This document shows positions 35,583 through 43,839 of a stretch of 64,000 nt of DNA, piece by piece. Both the position numbers and the translations under genes were made by a program. Position 1 is the first letter of the stretch. Every line of letters starts with the position of its first letter. This DNA is from Nocardioides sp. NBC_00368 (GTDB lineage: Bacteria; Actinomycetota; Actinomycetes; Propionibacteriales; Nocardioidaceae), in NCBI RefSeq assembly GCF_036090055.1, contig NZ_CP107970.1, forward strand, positions 1,924,501-1,988,500, read 5' to 3'. Below the pieces are notes generated by a model. That model worked only from the letters and a program-made list of their open reading frames with translations. It was not told the origin of the DNA and searched no databases.

Positions 35583-35631
35583 CACCGAACTCTAACAGGC
35601 TCGCGTGACCTGCACCACTGTCATCTCCAGG

Positions 35632-35646
35632 ATTCGATACGATACG
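35632..35646. promoter_or_regulatory. operator-like repeat 2 in the TetR/FAH divergent region
   Basis: This is an exact second copy of ATTCGATACGATACG, 64 bases from the first and 24 bases before the TetR start. A TACGAT -10-like hexamer lies at 35659-35664, so the TetR mRNA may be leaderless or nearly so. Confidence 0.6.
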
Positions 35647-35670
35647 GCCACCATCCGCTACGATGCTCCC

Positions 35671-36246
35671 ATGGCAATTCGCAGCGAAAGCAGCCGCAAG
35701 GCGGTTCTGGACGCAGCCCTGCAGCTCCTCGGCGACAAGCCGCCAGGCCCCCTGACATTGCAGAAGCTCTCGATCGAGGGAATCGCGCGCCAGGCCGGCG
35801 TGAGCAAGATGACGATCTATCGCTGGTGGGCCAACAAGGCCGAACTCGTCATCGAGGCGTTCCTCGAGAACCACATCGCGCAGACGCCGATCGCGACCGA
35901 AGGACGTGCCGTCGAGGCACTTCGGGCGCACGCAGCCGCCCTGACCAAGGTCTACGCCGGGCCGGAGGGCAAGCTGGTCGCACAACTGATCGCCGAGTGC
36001 CAGTACGACGCCGTCACGCTCGAGACCTTCAAGGGTCAGTTCTGGCGCGGTCGCACCGAAGCCGTCAACGCGCTCATCAAGCGCGCGCAGGCCGAGGGCG
36101 ACATCCGCGCCGACCTCGACCCCGACCACGTCGCAGAGATCATCTACGGCCCCATCTACTTCCGACTCCTGTTCCAGACCAGTGACTTGGACGCCGACAC
36201 GACAGGCCACCTCATAGACGCCGTTCTGCACGGCATCTCGGCCTGA
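35671..36246 (+). CDS. TetR-family repressor of catabolic block A
   Basis: The 191-aa protein starts at ATG 35671 (MAIRSESS); the longer frame would read through the operator repeat. The TetR HTH spans about 10-58 (AVLDAALQLLG...LSIEGIARQAGVSKMTIYRWWANKAELV). The C-terminal half resembles the TetR_C_11-like group (QLIAECQYDAVTLETFKGQFWRGR). It is divergent from the five-gene FAH operon and lies between direct repeats that also resemble motifs before the hydroxylase and the permease. This points to a local repressor released by a pathway intermediate. Confidence 0.88.
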   Translation: MAIRSESSRKAVLDAALQLLGDKPPGPLTLQKLSIEGIARQAGVSKMTIYRWWANKAELVIEAFLENHIAQTPIATEGRAVEALRAHAAALTKVYAGPEGKLVAQLIAECQYDAVTLETFKGQFWRGRTEAVNALIKRAQAEGDIRADLDPDHVAEIIYGPIYFRLLFQTSDLDADTTGHLIDAVLHGISA

Positions 36247-36734
36247 GCCCCGGAGCGAGCAGACGCCGCGGACGACCGCCTGGATCTGCGGCTCCCGGCC
36301 GGCCTCGAACTAGCTTGCCCGCGACAGTCATGAGTGCGTTATTGCCGGCCGCCCGAGCATTGGACCCGCTGAGTGCGAGCCGCACGCTCGGGCACCACAT
36401 CCGACTTCCCGGGGTTCTTATGGCGACCGCGATGTCCAGCATCCGTCGCGCGCAGGAGGCGGCGGTCGCGCTCGGTGACATGTCATGGTCGCACCAGACG
36501 ATTTCAGAGATGCAAGGAATATGCGGTTCCTGATCTCAAGCCTGATCACGAACAGGGCGGCCGGCAACCCGATGCGCCCGGCAACGGTCAGGTCTCCTTC
36601 TCTTCTTGCGAACGCCGGGCCCGGCGGTGCTGCGCTTTCGGGAGGGCCAGAACCAGCCCCGGCCGAACTCGAAGACGAGACGCCGCCACGTTCACCCGGC
36701 TCGCTTCTGTTGTCCGTTGCAGGTCCTTCACCGT

Positions 36735-36845
36735 CAGGACCTTGCCGACCGTCGGCTGGCTGACGTGCAGCCGTCTGGCGGCCCTCGTGATGTTGCGCTT
36801 GGCCAGGATCGGGTCCAGCGCGACAGCAGGTTGAGGGGACGACCG
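36735..36845 (-). pseudogene. LysR-type regulator N-terminal remnant
   Basis: One frame reads ALDPILAKRNITRAARRLHVSQPTVGKVL, the LysR HTH, but the preceding LNLL expected by the family is in another frame, consistent with a one-base deletion near 36825. The rest of the gene is missing after the HTH. It looks like the debris of a regulator that once controlled a neighbouring gene. Confidence 0.6.
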
Positions 36846-36903
36846 ATTTGCGCACCTTGAACGACGTCTCTCGTCTTCGTTAGCCACCTGCTCAAGCTAT
36901 GCG

Positions 36904-36922
36904 GTACTGGACGGATCGTATC
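36904..36922. promoter_or_regulatory. operator-like motif before the MFS permease
   Basis: GTACTGGACGGATCGTATC matches the reverse complement of 27767-27785 at 17 of 19 positions. It lies about 90 bases upstream of the permease start. Confidence 0.58.
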
Positions 36923-37011
36923 GGGCGTGCTTTCCTTACGCAGACGTGATCGAGGTCACAACACGACCAGCATCGTTCGTTGCTATCGAACAGAGAGGTT
37001 CATTCACCACC

Positions 37012-38439
37012 ATGCCTGCATCCACCGACGTTCCCCGCACACTGGCGGAGGTAACCGAATCCATAGGCCTCACCTGGCGCCACTGGGTTTACTTCGCTCT
37101 CATAACGCTCATCCTCCTCACCGACGGAATGGATGTCACGATCGTCAGCCACATCTTCCCCTCGCTGATTCAGGGGTGGGGTGTATCGATCGGGGGCGGG
37201 ATCGCGCTGGTCGTCACCGGTGGATTCATCGCTATGGGCCTCGGCGCCCTCGTCGCCGGTCGCCTCGCGGACCAGTGGGGGCCCAAGGCCGTGCTGGTCG
37301 GCGCCACGCTCGTCTTCGGCAGCGGCACCATCCTTGGCGCGACGTCTGGCGACTTCACCACGTTCACGGTCTGGCGCCTTCTCGCCTGCCTCGGTATGGG
37401 CGCCGCGATGGCAACGGGGAACACGCTCCTCGCGGATCTGATACCGGCGACGCGACGCTCCGCCATGCTGGCTGCCGCTTACGCCGGGGTCGGACTCGGA
37501 GTGACAGTCGGCGCGACGCTCGCCGGAATCCTGATCCCGACTGGCGGCTGGCGTGCGCTGCTCGTCGCGGGCGGGGTGATCCCGCTCGGTCTCATTCTGG
37601 TGCTCGCGATCGTCGTCCCGGAGTCGCCGGCGTTCTACGCCGCTCGCGGAGCCGTCGACAGGGCGCAGCGCACACTTCGACGCCTCGCTCCGGGCGTGGA
37701 TGTCACCAGTGTCGAACTGGAGCCCCCGGCGAAGCAGGACCGGAAGGAGACGCTGACCGTCATCCTGTCCAAGCGATTCGCGCCTAGCACCGTGCTGCTG
37801 TTCGTGTTCGGGTTCTTCTCGCTCGGTACGCAACTGCTCGTTGCCCAGTACCTTCCGACGCTGCTCCAGCTGCCGCTTCCGGGCCTCGACACCGTGCAGA
37901 GCAGCACGATTGTGGGCGTGTACGGATTCGCGAGCGTCGTCGGAGGGTTGGTACTCGCGGCCATCCTGGCGAAGGTGTCGCGGTTCCTGATCATCGGTCT
38001 CGCGCTGGGCCTCTCCGCCGTCATCGTGCTCGTGATCGGGGTCGTCCCGAACCCTAGGTTCGGGACGCTGCTGGTGTTGCTCACGATCACCGGGCTCATC
38101 CTGCCGACCGCTCTGGGACCGACGAGAACCGTCCTCGCAGCCGCAGCCTATCCGACGAAGGTCCGCGGCACCGGAGTCGGCGTGACCGAGTTCGCCGCAC
38201 GAATCGGCTCGGCCACGGGTGGCGCGGTCGGCGGCGCACTGATTGGAGCCGGGCTCGGCCTCGGCGGCCTCTTCGTCGCGCTGCTTGTTCCCATCGGCAT
38301 TCTGCTCGGATCCCTCGGGGGTTTGAAGATCGAAGCCAAGCGGACGGGTTCCGACTCACGAGCCGGATTCAAGGAAGAGCTGGCACCGGTCGCTCCGACG
38401 ACGACCCCGGCCCGGAGGGAAGCTCCGGGCGCGGTCTAG
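37012..38439 (+). CDS. MFS aromatic-acid:H+ symporter (AAHS type)
   Basis: The 475-aa protein starts at ATG 37012, with AGAGAGG about 13 bases upstream. About twelve hydrophobic segments are visible. The first helix carries LLTDGMDVTIVSHIFPSL, the DG.D motif of AAHS aromatic acid transporters such as PcaK, and the loop GRLADQWGPKAVLV is the MFS motif A. It should import an aromatic acid or phenol-type substrate by proton symport. Position at the edge of block A and a shared operator motif link it to that pathway. Confidence 0.88.
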   Translation: MPASTDVPRTLAEVTESIGLTWRHWVYFALITLILLTDGMDVTIVSHIFPSLIQGWGVSIGGGIALVVTGGFIAMGLGALVAGRLADQWGPKAVLVGATLVFGSGTILGATSGDFTTFTVWRLLACLGMGAAMATGNTLLADLIPATRRSAMLAAAYAGVGLGVTVGATLAGILIPTGGWRALLVAGGVIPLGLILVLAIVVPESPAFYAARGAVDRAQRTLRRLAPGVDVTSVELEPPAKQDRKETLTVILSKRFAPSTVLLFVFGFFSLGTQLLVAQYLPTLLQLPLPGLDTVQSSTIVGVYGFASVVGGLVLAAILAKVSRFLIIGLALGLSAVIVLVIGVVPNPRFGTLLVLLTITGLILPTALGPTRTVLAAAAYPTKVRGTGVGVTEFAARIGSATGGAVGGALIGAGLGLGGLFVALLVPIGILLGSLGGLKIEAKRTGSDSRAGFKEELAPVAPTTTPARREAPGAV

Positions 38440-38443
38440 GCGC

Positions 38444-38719
38444 GTGACGACGCCCGAGCTCGGCGCCGCCGGTCCCGTAGACAAGCTTGCGACCGAGCCA
38501 GCCGCGCACGGTGCCGCGGGCCTCGTGCAGGGCCTCGAGGTCATGCACATAGCGGACCACGTGCCCTGCCTCGACCAGTCGCCAGACCAGGTCGACAGCA
38601 GCCAGCCAACGGCCGCGCCAGGGCGCACCGCCCCCACTCTCGTGCCCAGCGAGAGCGGGGGCGGCCAAGTCGTGGCGTTCGAACCACGCCGACCGCGCCT
38701 TGTCGCTGTGCCCACGCAC
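38444..38719 (-). pseudogene. glycosyltransferase remnant, possibly mycofactocin MftF-like
   Basis: The minus-strand frame has AVDLVWRLVEAGHVVRYVHDLEALHEARGTVRGWLGRKLVYGTGGAELGRRH. This resembles the end of family 2 glycosyltransferases of the MftF group (D-DLVWRL-E-G--VRY, then W--R-F-YGT-AAPL--RH). The N-terminal two thirds are missing, and upstream frames are broken. It ends head-on against the MFS gene. Identification is by motif memory only. Confidence 0.4.
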
Positions 38720-38870
38720 GAGCAGCCCGCGGCGTGTAGGCGAAGCAGCCCGAGCGAGCCCGCGGCAGAGGCGAGCGCGGCAATCGGCAGCCCCTGGGGT
38801 CGGGCGCGGCGAGCATTCATCCTCTACCTTCCGACCGGCTGGCGAGGGCGCCTAGCCTCGATGTTTCGTG

Positions 38871-38902
38871 AGTGAGCCCGAGCCGTTCGGCTCGGGCTCA
38901 CT
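38871..38902. terminator. hairpin with 14-bp perfect stem
   Basis: AGTGAGCCCGAGCC (38871-38884) pairs with 38889-38902 around the loop GTTC. It lies between the glycosyltransferase remnant and the transposase remnant. No T-run follows, so terminator function is likely but not certain. Confidence 0.6.
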
Positions 38903-38993
38903 TGGTCGTGGGGTGAGGTGGGCGTGGAGAATCCCCGGCGCTGGTGTCGCCGGTTCTCCTGTTCCTGGTCGTGGGTGGTTGGGAGTGGTGCCG

Positions 38994-39170
38994 TCAGGCA
39001 GTGCGGAGCGTGTGCCAGCCGGTGTCGATGAGCTGGTTCCATGGCCAGTCACGTGGGAGGAGCCGTAGCCGTCTTCGGCGGCCGGTGCGGATGATGCGTC
39101 CGGCGATGGCGAGGATCCGGAACCGGAGGCGTTTGGGTTCCCATCGGCGCGCTGGGTCTGACTCCTCCCA
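38994..39170 (-). pseudogene. IS1380-family transposase C-terminal remnant
   Basis: The minus-strand frame ending at the stop 38994-38996 reads EPKRLRFRILAIAGRIIRTGRRRRLRLLPRDWPWNQLIDTGW. This is close to the C-terminus of IS1380-type transposases (KRLR-RL--VAGRI--TGRR-RLRLP--WPW---I). The catalytic part is absent. It marks a past insertion at this seam. Confidence 0.7.
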
Positions 39171-39214
39171 TGCGCCGGCTCTTGCCAGCCCGCTTGTGTG
39201 ATCGCCATCACCAG

Positions 39215-39236
39215 CGGTACGGTACGAACCGTACCG
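39215..39236. promoter_or_regulatory. 22-bp palindromic operator before block B
   Basis: CGGTACGGT and ACCGTACCG form perfect 9-bp arms around ACGA. The site ends 18 bases before the first gene of block B. Such a position fits a repressor operator. The regulator is not identified; the LysR of the block is a candidate, although LysR boxes usually look different. Confidence 0.65.
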
Positions 39237-39254
39237 AAAAGCTAGGAGCCTTCT

Positions 39255-40235
39255 GTGACCCTTGTACTGAGCGACGAAGACGTGCGCGAGTCCTTCGACT
39301 GGGGCTTGGCCATCAAGGCGCTGCACGCGGCGTACGCAGCCGCCGGGACGGCCAGTCGTTACCCGAACCGAACCGTCGCCAAGGGCGGGATCAATTGGCT
39401 GAGGTCGCTCACCGGGATCCCCGCTGATGGCAGCCCGATGGGCGCAAAGATCATTGCGGGGGCCTGGGCGAATCGCCAGGTGGCCTACCTCATCTCGCTC
39501 TTCGACCAGGACACCGCCGAGCTCGTCGCTCTGATGGACGGCAACTCCGTCACAGGTTTCCGCACGGCCGCCACGTCTGCGCTCGCCACCAACCTGCTCG
39601 CAAGGCCAGGCACGATCTCGGTCGGAGTCATAGGATCCGGGTTCGAAGCGCAGAAGCATGTTCGCGCGCTCGCGGCTGTGCGCCGTCTCGAAGCGGTGAA
39701 GGTGTTCTCTCCTCGCCCGCAGTCGCGCGTCCGCTTCGCCTCCGAGCTCGCCGACCTCAACGTCCCGGTCTCAGCCGCAGAGTCTGCTCGAGAGGCCATC
39801 TCGGAGGTCGACGTCGTCGTCTGTGCAGCACGGTCGTACGACGAGACCCCCACCTTGCTGGGTGAGTGGCTCCAGCCTGGGCAGACCGTGATCTCGATCG
39901 GGTCGACGGTCGCGGAGCAGCGGGAGGTCGACACCGAGACCATCAAGCGAACCGACGTCATCATCGCCGACGTCCTCTCGGAGGTCCTCCACGAGACCGG
40001 TGATCTCCTCGCCGCGAAGGCCGACAACATCGACGCCGAGCACAAGGCGTTCTCCCTGGCCGATCTCGCTGCCGGCAACGTCAAGGGTCGCCAAGACGAA
40101 CGGCAGATAATCCTCTACAAGTCTGTCGGCGCCGGTCTTCAGGATCTCGCCGTCGCTTCCATGTGCGCGGAGCGGGCCGCAGCCCTCGGGCTCGGCGCTC
40201 CACTTCCCATCCGCATCCAGCCCGTCACGAAGTAG
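39255..40235 (+). CDS. ornithine cyclodeaminase / mu-crystallin family protein
   Basis: The 326-aa protein starts at GTG 39255 after AGGAG. The Rossmann segment ISVGVIGSGFEAQKHVRALAAV lies near 120-142, and the N-terminal dimerisation region includes NWLRSLTGIPADG and GAKIIAGAW. Family members act as ornithine cyclodeaminase, imine (pyrroline-2-carboxylate) reductases or NAD-dependent dehydrogenases. It is the first gene of block B, seven bases from the aldehyde dehydrogenase. A role as a reductase or dehydrogenase for a pathway intermediate is likely; the substrate is unknown. Confidence 0.82.
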   Translation: MTLVLSDEDVRESFDWGLAIKALHAAYAAAGTASRYPNRTVAKGGINWLRSLTGIPADGSPMGAKIIAGAWANRQVAYLISLFDQDTAELVALMDGNSVTGFRTAATSALATNLLARPGTISVGVIGSGFEAQKHVRALAAVRRLEAVKVFSPRPQSRVRFASELADLNVPVSAAESAREAISEVDVVVCAARSYDETPTLLGEWLQPGQTVISIGSTVAEQREVDTETIKRTDVIIADVLSEVLHETGDLLAAKADNIDAEHKAFSLADLAAGNVKGRQDERQIILYKSVGAGLQDLAVASMCAERAAALGLGAPLPIRIQPVTK

Positions 40236-40242
40236 GTCACCC

Positions 40243-41736
40243 ATGACTCTCGCCCCAAGCAACCGCGCCGACGTCACATCGGTGCTCAACGATCCGGGTC
40301 TGTTCAAGACCGCTGCCTACGTCAACGGGGAGTGGGTGGCGGAGGGGCATGGCGGCACCTTCACCGTCAGTAACCCGTCGACGGGAGAGCAGGTCGCCGA
40401 GCTGCCTTCGCTGAGCCGAGAGCAGACAAGGGCCGCTATCGAGGCCGCCCAGCGCGCGCAGGTGAGTTGGCGTGCCCTCTCGGGCAAGGAGCGCTCGCAG
40501 ATCCTGCGTCGTTGGTTCGACCTCGTCGTCGAGCACACCGACGATCTCGCCGCGATCATCACTCTCGAGGAGGGCAAGCCGCTGTCGGAAGCCAAGGCCG
40601 AGATGGCATACGCCGCATCCTTCATCGAGTGGTTCGCCGAGGAGGCGAAGCGGATCCGCGGTGACGTATTCGAAGCCCCCACCGCGACGCGACGGATCGT
40701 CGTCCTGAAGGAGCCGATCGGCGTGTGCGCCGCGATCACTCCGTGGAACTTCCCGGCCGCGATGATCACCCGCAAGGCCGCACCGGCTCTGGCTGCCGGC
40801 TGCACGATGGTGGTCAAGCCTGCGTCTCAGACCCCACTGACGGCGCTTGCGCTTGCCGAGCTCGCCGAGCGTGCCGGTATCCCCGCCGGAGTCCTCAGCG
40901 TCGTCGTCGGCAGCGCTCGCACCATCGGCCCGGAGCTCACCGGCAACCCGATCGTCCAGAAGCTCACCTTCACCGGATCCACCGAGGTCGGTCGCCAGCT
41001 CATGGAGGAGACCGCAGCAACGATCAAGAGGGTCTCCATGGAGCTCGGCGGCAATGCACCGGTCATCGTCTTCGACGACGCCGACCTCGACACCGCCGTG
41101 ACTGGCGTCCTGGCAGCCAAGTACCGCAACACCGGCGAGTCGTGCATCGGGGCGAACCGCGTCTACGTCCAGGACGGCATCTACGACCGCTTTGCAGAGG
41201 AGTACGCGAAGCGCGCCGCCAGGCTGGTCATCGGCGACGGCTTCAAGGAAGGCGTCAGCATCGGGCCGCTCATCGATGCGGCCGGCGTAGACAAGGTCGA
41301 CGAGCACGTCAAGGACGCAGTCTCGAAGGGCGCGACACTCGCAGCGGGCGGCCGTCGCAGCGACGTCGGGGACCTGTTCTACGAGCCGACTGTCCTGACG
41401 GGTGTGACGCAGGAGATGCTCATCGCCCACGAGGAGACCTTCGGGCCGATCACCCCGCTCATCCGGTTCACCGATGAAGCGGATGCCGTTCGGATGGCCA
41501 ACGACACCGAGTTCGGACTCGCGTCCTACCTCTTCAGCGTCGACAGCGAACGCATCTGGCGTGTGGCTGCGGCCATCGAGGCCGGCATGGTCGGCATCAA
41601 CACGGGCCTGATCTCGAACGAAGTCGCTCCGTTCGGCGGCGTCAAGCAGTCCGGCATCGGGCGCGAGGGCTCGGTCTACGGCATCGATGAGTACCTCGAG
41701 ATCAAGTATCTGTCCTGGGAAGGAGCTCGGGGCTGA
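40243..41736 (+). CDS. NAD(P)-dependent aldehyde dehydrogenase (succinate-semialdehyde type)
   Basis: This 497-aa enzyme starts at ATG 40243. Catalytic C301 (NTGESCIGANR) and general base E267 (SMELGGNAP) are in place, with TPWNFPAAMITRK at the cofactor site and FTGSTEVGR. The sequence is closest to succinate- or glutarate-semialdehyde dehydrogenases (GabD/DavD-like). In block B it would oxidise an aldehyde released by the DapA-like lyase or by P450 O-demethylation. Seven bases separate it from the previous gene and about 20 from the next, so it is in an operon. Confidence 0.9.
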   Translation: MTLAPSNRADVTSVLNDPGLFKTAAYVNGEWVAEGHGGTFTVSNPSTGEQVAELPSLSREQTRAAIEAAQRAQVSWRALSGKERSQILRRWFDLVVEHTDDLAAIITLEEGKPLSEAKAEMAYAASFIEWFAEEAKRIRGDVFEAPTATRRIVVLKEPIGVCAAITPWNFPAAMITRKAAPALAAGCTMVVKPASQTPLTALALAELAERAGIPAGVLSVVVGSARTIGPELTGNPIVQKLTFTGSTEVGRQLMEETAATIKRVSMELGGNAPVIVFDDADLDTAVTGVLAAKYRNTGESCIGANRVYVQDGIYDRFAEEYAKRAARLVIGDGFKEGVSIGPLIDAAGVDKVDEHVKDAVSKGATLAAGGRRSDVGDLFYEPTVLTGVTQEMLIAHEETFGPITPLIRFTDEADAVRMANDTEFGLASYLFSVDSERIWRVAAAIEAGMVGINTGLISNEVAPFGGVKQSGIGREGSVYGIDEYLEIKYLSWEGARG

Positions 41737-41756
41737 GCCCCGAGGAGAGAAGAGAC

Positions 41757-42773
41757 ATGGCTACCTACACGAAGGCTGAGTCCCGCACCTGGGCTCGCGA
41801 GAAGCTCGTCGGCGCGGTGAACTGCACGATCCCGTCGTTCACCGCAGATCTGAAAGGTCTGAACGAGAAGGGCATCCGGCACGACATCGCCCTGGCGAAG
41901 GAGCACGGTTTCATCGGCAGCCTCGCTATTGGCGAGGTCAGCATCACGCCGGAGGAGTACATCGACTTCATCCGGATCGCCAAGGACGAGGGCGGCGAGG
42001 ACTTCTTCATCTGCCACCACGCCTGCTTCAACACCCTCGAAGAGAACATCGAGATGGCGCAGCTGGCCGAGGCGGCGGGCGCCGACCTGATCCTGCTGAG
42101 CTACCCGCCGAGTTTCTACCCGGAGAGCGAGGACGAGGTCCTCGAGTTCACGAGAACCTTCGCCGACTCGACGAACCTCGCGATCATCCTGTTCCCGATG
42201 ACGATCTGGAACTTCTCGCGGCTCCACCCCTCCGACATCTCGACGGGCCTCATCCGTCGCATCCTCGACGACGCACCCAACGTCGCGGTGATCAAGGCCG
42301 AGGGCGGCTACCCGAATATCATGAACGCGGTCGAGTGCCACCGTCTGTTCGGTGATGAGGTGGTGATATCGGTCCCGATCGAGGCAGACCTGATCCCGCT
42401 GTCGCAGGTGATCCCAATCCAGTTGTCGGCGACGAGCGACCACGAGTACTACGGCCCCGTGATCCCCCAGATCATGAAGCTGATTCGTGCCGGAGACAAC
42501 GACAGGGCCACCGAGCTGTTCTGGAAGCTGCACCCGGCCCGGGTCGCCAAGAACGGTCTTTTCGCCGCCGTGCACGGCGGCTCCGTGCTCAACCGGATGG
42601 GGTGGAAGTTCCAGGGCTGGTTGCAGGGCTACAACGGTGGTCCTCTGCGAATGCCCACGATGCGTCTGCAGGACAAGCAGATGCGGGCTTACCGCAACGC
42701 CCTGCTCGAGGCAGGTTTCGACATCCCGAACGAACCGCTGAAGGACTTCTTCATCGGTCGCAACCCGGCCTGA
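41757..42773 (+). CDS. DapA-superfamily aldolase/hydratase with Tyr-to-Phe change
   Basis: The 338-aa protein starts at ATG 41757 behind GAGGAGAG. It is a class I pyruvate-type aldolase fold: the Schiff-base lysine is K180 (VAVIKAEGG). The usual active-site Tyr of the YNxP motif is replaced by F146 (ILFPMTIW). It is about 40 residues longer than DHDPS, with a C-terminal extension, as in hydroxybenzylidenepyruvate hydratase-aldolases. Next to an aldehyde dehydrogenase, a retro-aldol step yielding pyruvate and an aldehyde is likely. The actual substrate is not known. Confidence 0.8.
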   Translation: MATYTKAESRTWAREKLVGAVNCTIPSFTADLKGLNEKGIRHDIALAKEHGFIGSLAIGEVSITPEEYIDFIRIAKDEGGEDFFICHHACFNTLEENIEMAQLAEAAGADLILLSYPPSFYPESEDEVLEFTRTFADSTNLAIILFPMTIWNFSRLHPSDISTGLIRRILDDAPNVAVIKAEGGYPNIMNAVECHRLFGDEVVISVPIEADLIPLSQVIPIQLSATSDHEYYGPVIPQIMKLIRAGDNDRATELFWKLHPARVAKNGLFAAVHGGSVLNRMGWKFQGWLQGYNGGPLRMPTMRLQDKQMRAYRNALLEAGFDIPNEPLKDFFIGRNPA

Positions 42774-42843
42774 CATATCCGTCGGACGGGGCGTGCCGAG
42801 CGCGCCCTGTCCAGTGCCCATCTCCGGGAGGAGCGACATCGCC

Positions 42844-43782
42844 GTGCACCTTCCTCGCCAGGCGCCCTACACACTCCGTCAGCTGGAGTACTTCGTGGCG
42901 GTCGCAGACGTGGGCACGATCTCCGGCGCCGCCGCCGAGCTTCACGTCTCTGAGTCGGCCATCGCGGACTCGTTGTCCACTCTTGAGAGGTCGCTCAAGA
43001 CGAGCCTCGTCCAACGGCATCGATCACGCGGCATCACCCTGACCTCCGACGGCATCGCCGTCCTTTCGGCCGGGCGACGACTGCTGCAGGGCGCCGAAGA
43101 GATCGTCGATGCGGTCGGAGACGGGGTGCTCTCGCGTACGGGTGCCGTCCGGATCGGGGCCATCCCGACGCTGGCACCGGTGATTGTGCCTCGCCTCTTG
43201 ACGATGGTTGCTCATTCACATCCCGGGCTCCGCCCCGACATCAGGACTGACGATCAGCCCACGCTCATGGCGGAGCTCCTCAAAGGCAACCTCGACCTTC
43301 TCATCAGCTACGACCTCGACGTCTCTCCAGATCTGAGCAGAGAGGCGCTCTACCAGACACAAGCATGCGTGGTGCTCTCCTCATCGCACCCCTTCGCGTC
43401 ACGTCCTCACCTGGGACTCGAGGAGATCGCCGACGAGCCGATGGTGCTCCTCGACATCGCACCGAGCCGTACGCACACACTTGAGCTGATGTCCAACGCG
43501 GGAGTCACGCCACGGACGGTCATCCACACCAGCAACTATGAACTGTGCCGCTCATTGGTCGGCCGAGGGCACGGATACACCCTGCTGATGTGGCGTGACT
43601 ACGCGCGGCAGACATGGGACAGGTCTGAGGTCGTCTTCATTCCCATCACGCCACGACCCCGCATGGTCAACATCTTGGCCCTCTGGCGCCAGGAGCACTT
43701 CTCCGGGCGCGTGCGGGCAGTCGTGGAGACCTTGCGCACGCTGAGCCCAGCACTGATCGAGGAACACCGGTTCATCCGGTGA
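42844..43782 (+). CDS. LysR-family transcriptional regulator
   Basis: The 312-aa protein starts at GTG 42844, about ten bases after GGGAGGAG. The winged HTH is at about 8-66 (YTLRQLEYFVAVADVGTISGAAAELHVSESAIADSLSTLERSLKTSLVQRHRSRGI). The effector-binding domain (about 90-300) is of periplasmic-binding type. It lies inside block B, same strand, between the DapA-like gene and the P450. A LysR usually needs an aromatic or organic-acid coinducer. It could control either or both halves of block B. Confidence 0.9.
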   Translation: MHLPRQAPYTLRQLEYFVAVADVGTISGAAAELHVSESAIADSLSTLERSLKTSLVQRHRSRGITLTSDGIAVLSAGRRLLQGAEEIVDAVGDGVLSRTGAVRIGAIPTLAPVIVPRLLTMVAHSHPGLRPDIRTDDQPTLMAELLKGNLDLLISYDLDVSPDLSREALYQTQACVVLSSSHPFASRPHLGLEEIADEPMVLLDIAPSRTHTLELMSNAGVTPRTVIHTSNYELCRSLVGRGHGYTLLMWRDYARQTWDRSEVVFIPITPRPRMVNILALWRQEHFSGRVRAVVETLRTLSPALIEEHRFIR

Positions 43783-43839
43783 AGTACCCCGGAAATCACC
43801 GTGTGCATTGTCCCTTCCCCGCCTGCATACTCCTGTGAC

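Larger units (their letters stand above)
36247..37011. other. region with a regulator remnant and permease promoter
   Basis: About 765 bases between TetR and the MFS gene. It holds a broken LysR-type N-terminus on the minus strand and an operator-like motif. No intact gene is seen elsewhere in it. Confidence 0.55.
38440..39254. other. scar region between catabolic blocks A and B
   Basis: About 815 bases without an intact gene. It contains a glycosyltransferase remnant, a 14-bp stem hairpin, an IS1380-type transposase end and an operator-like palindrome, all listed separately. The pattern suggests block joining by mobile elements. Confidence 0.6.
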
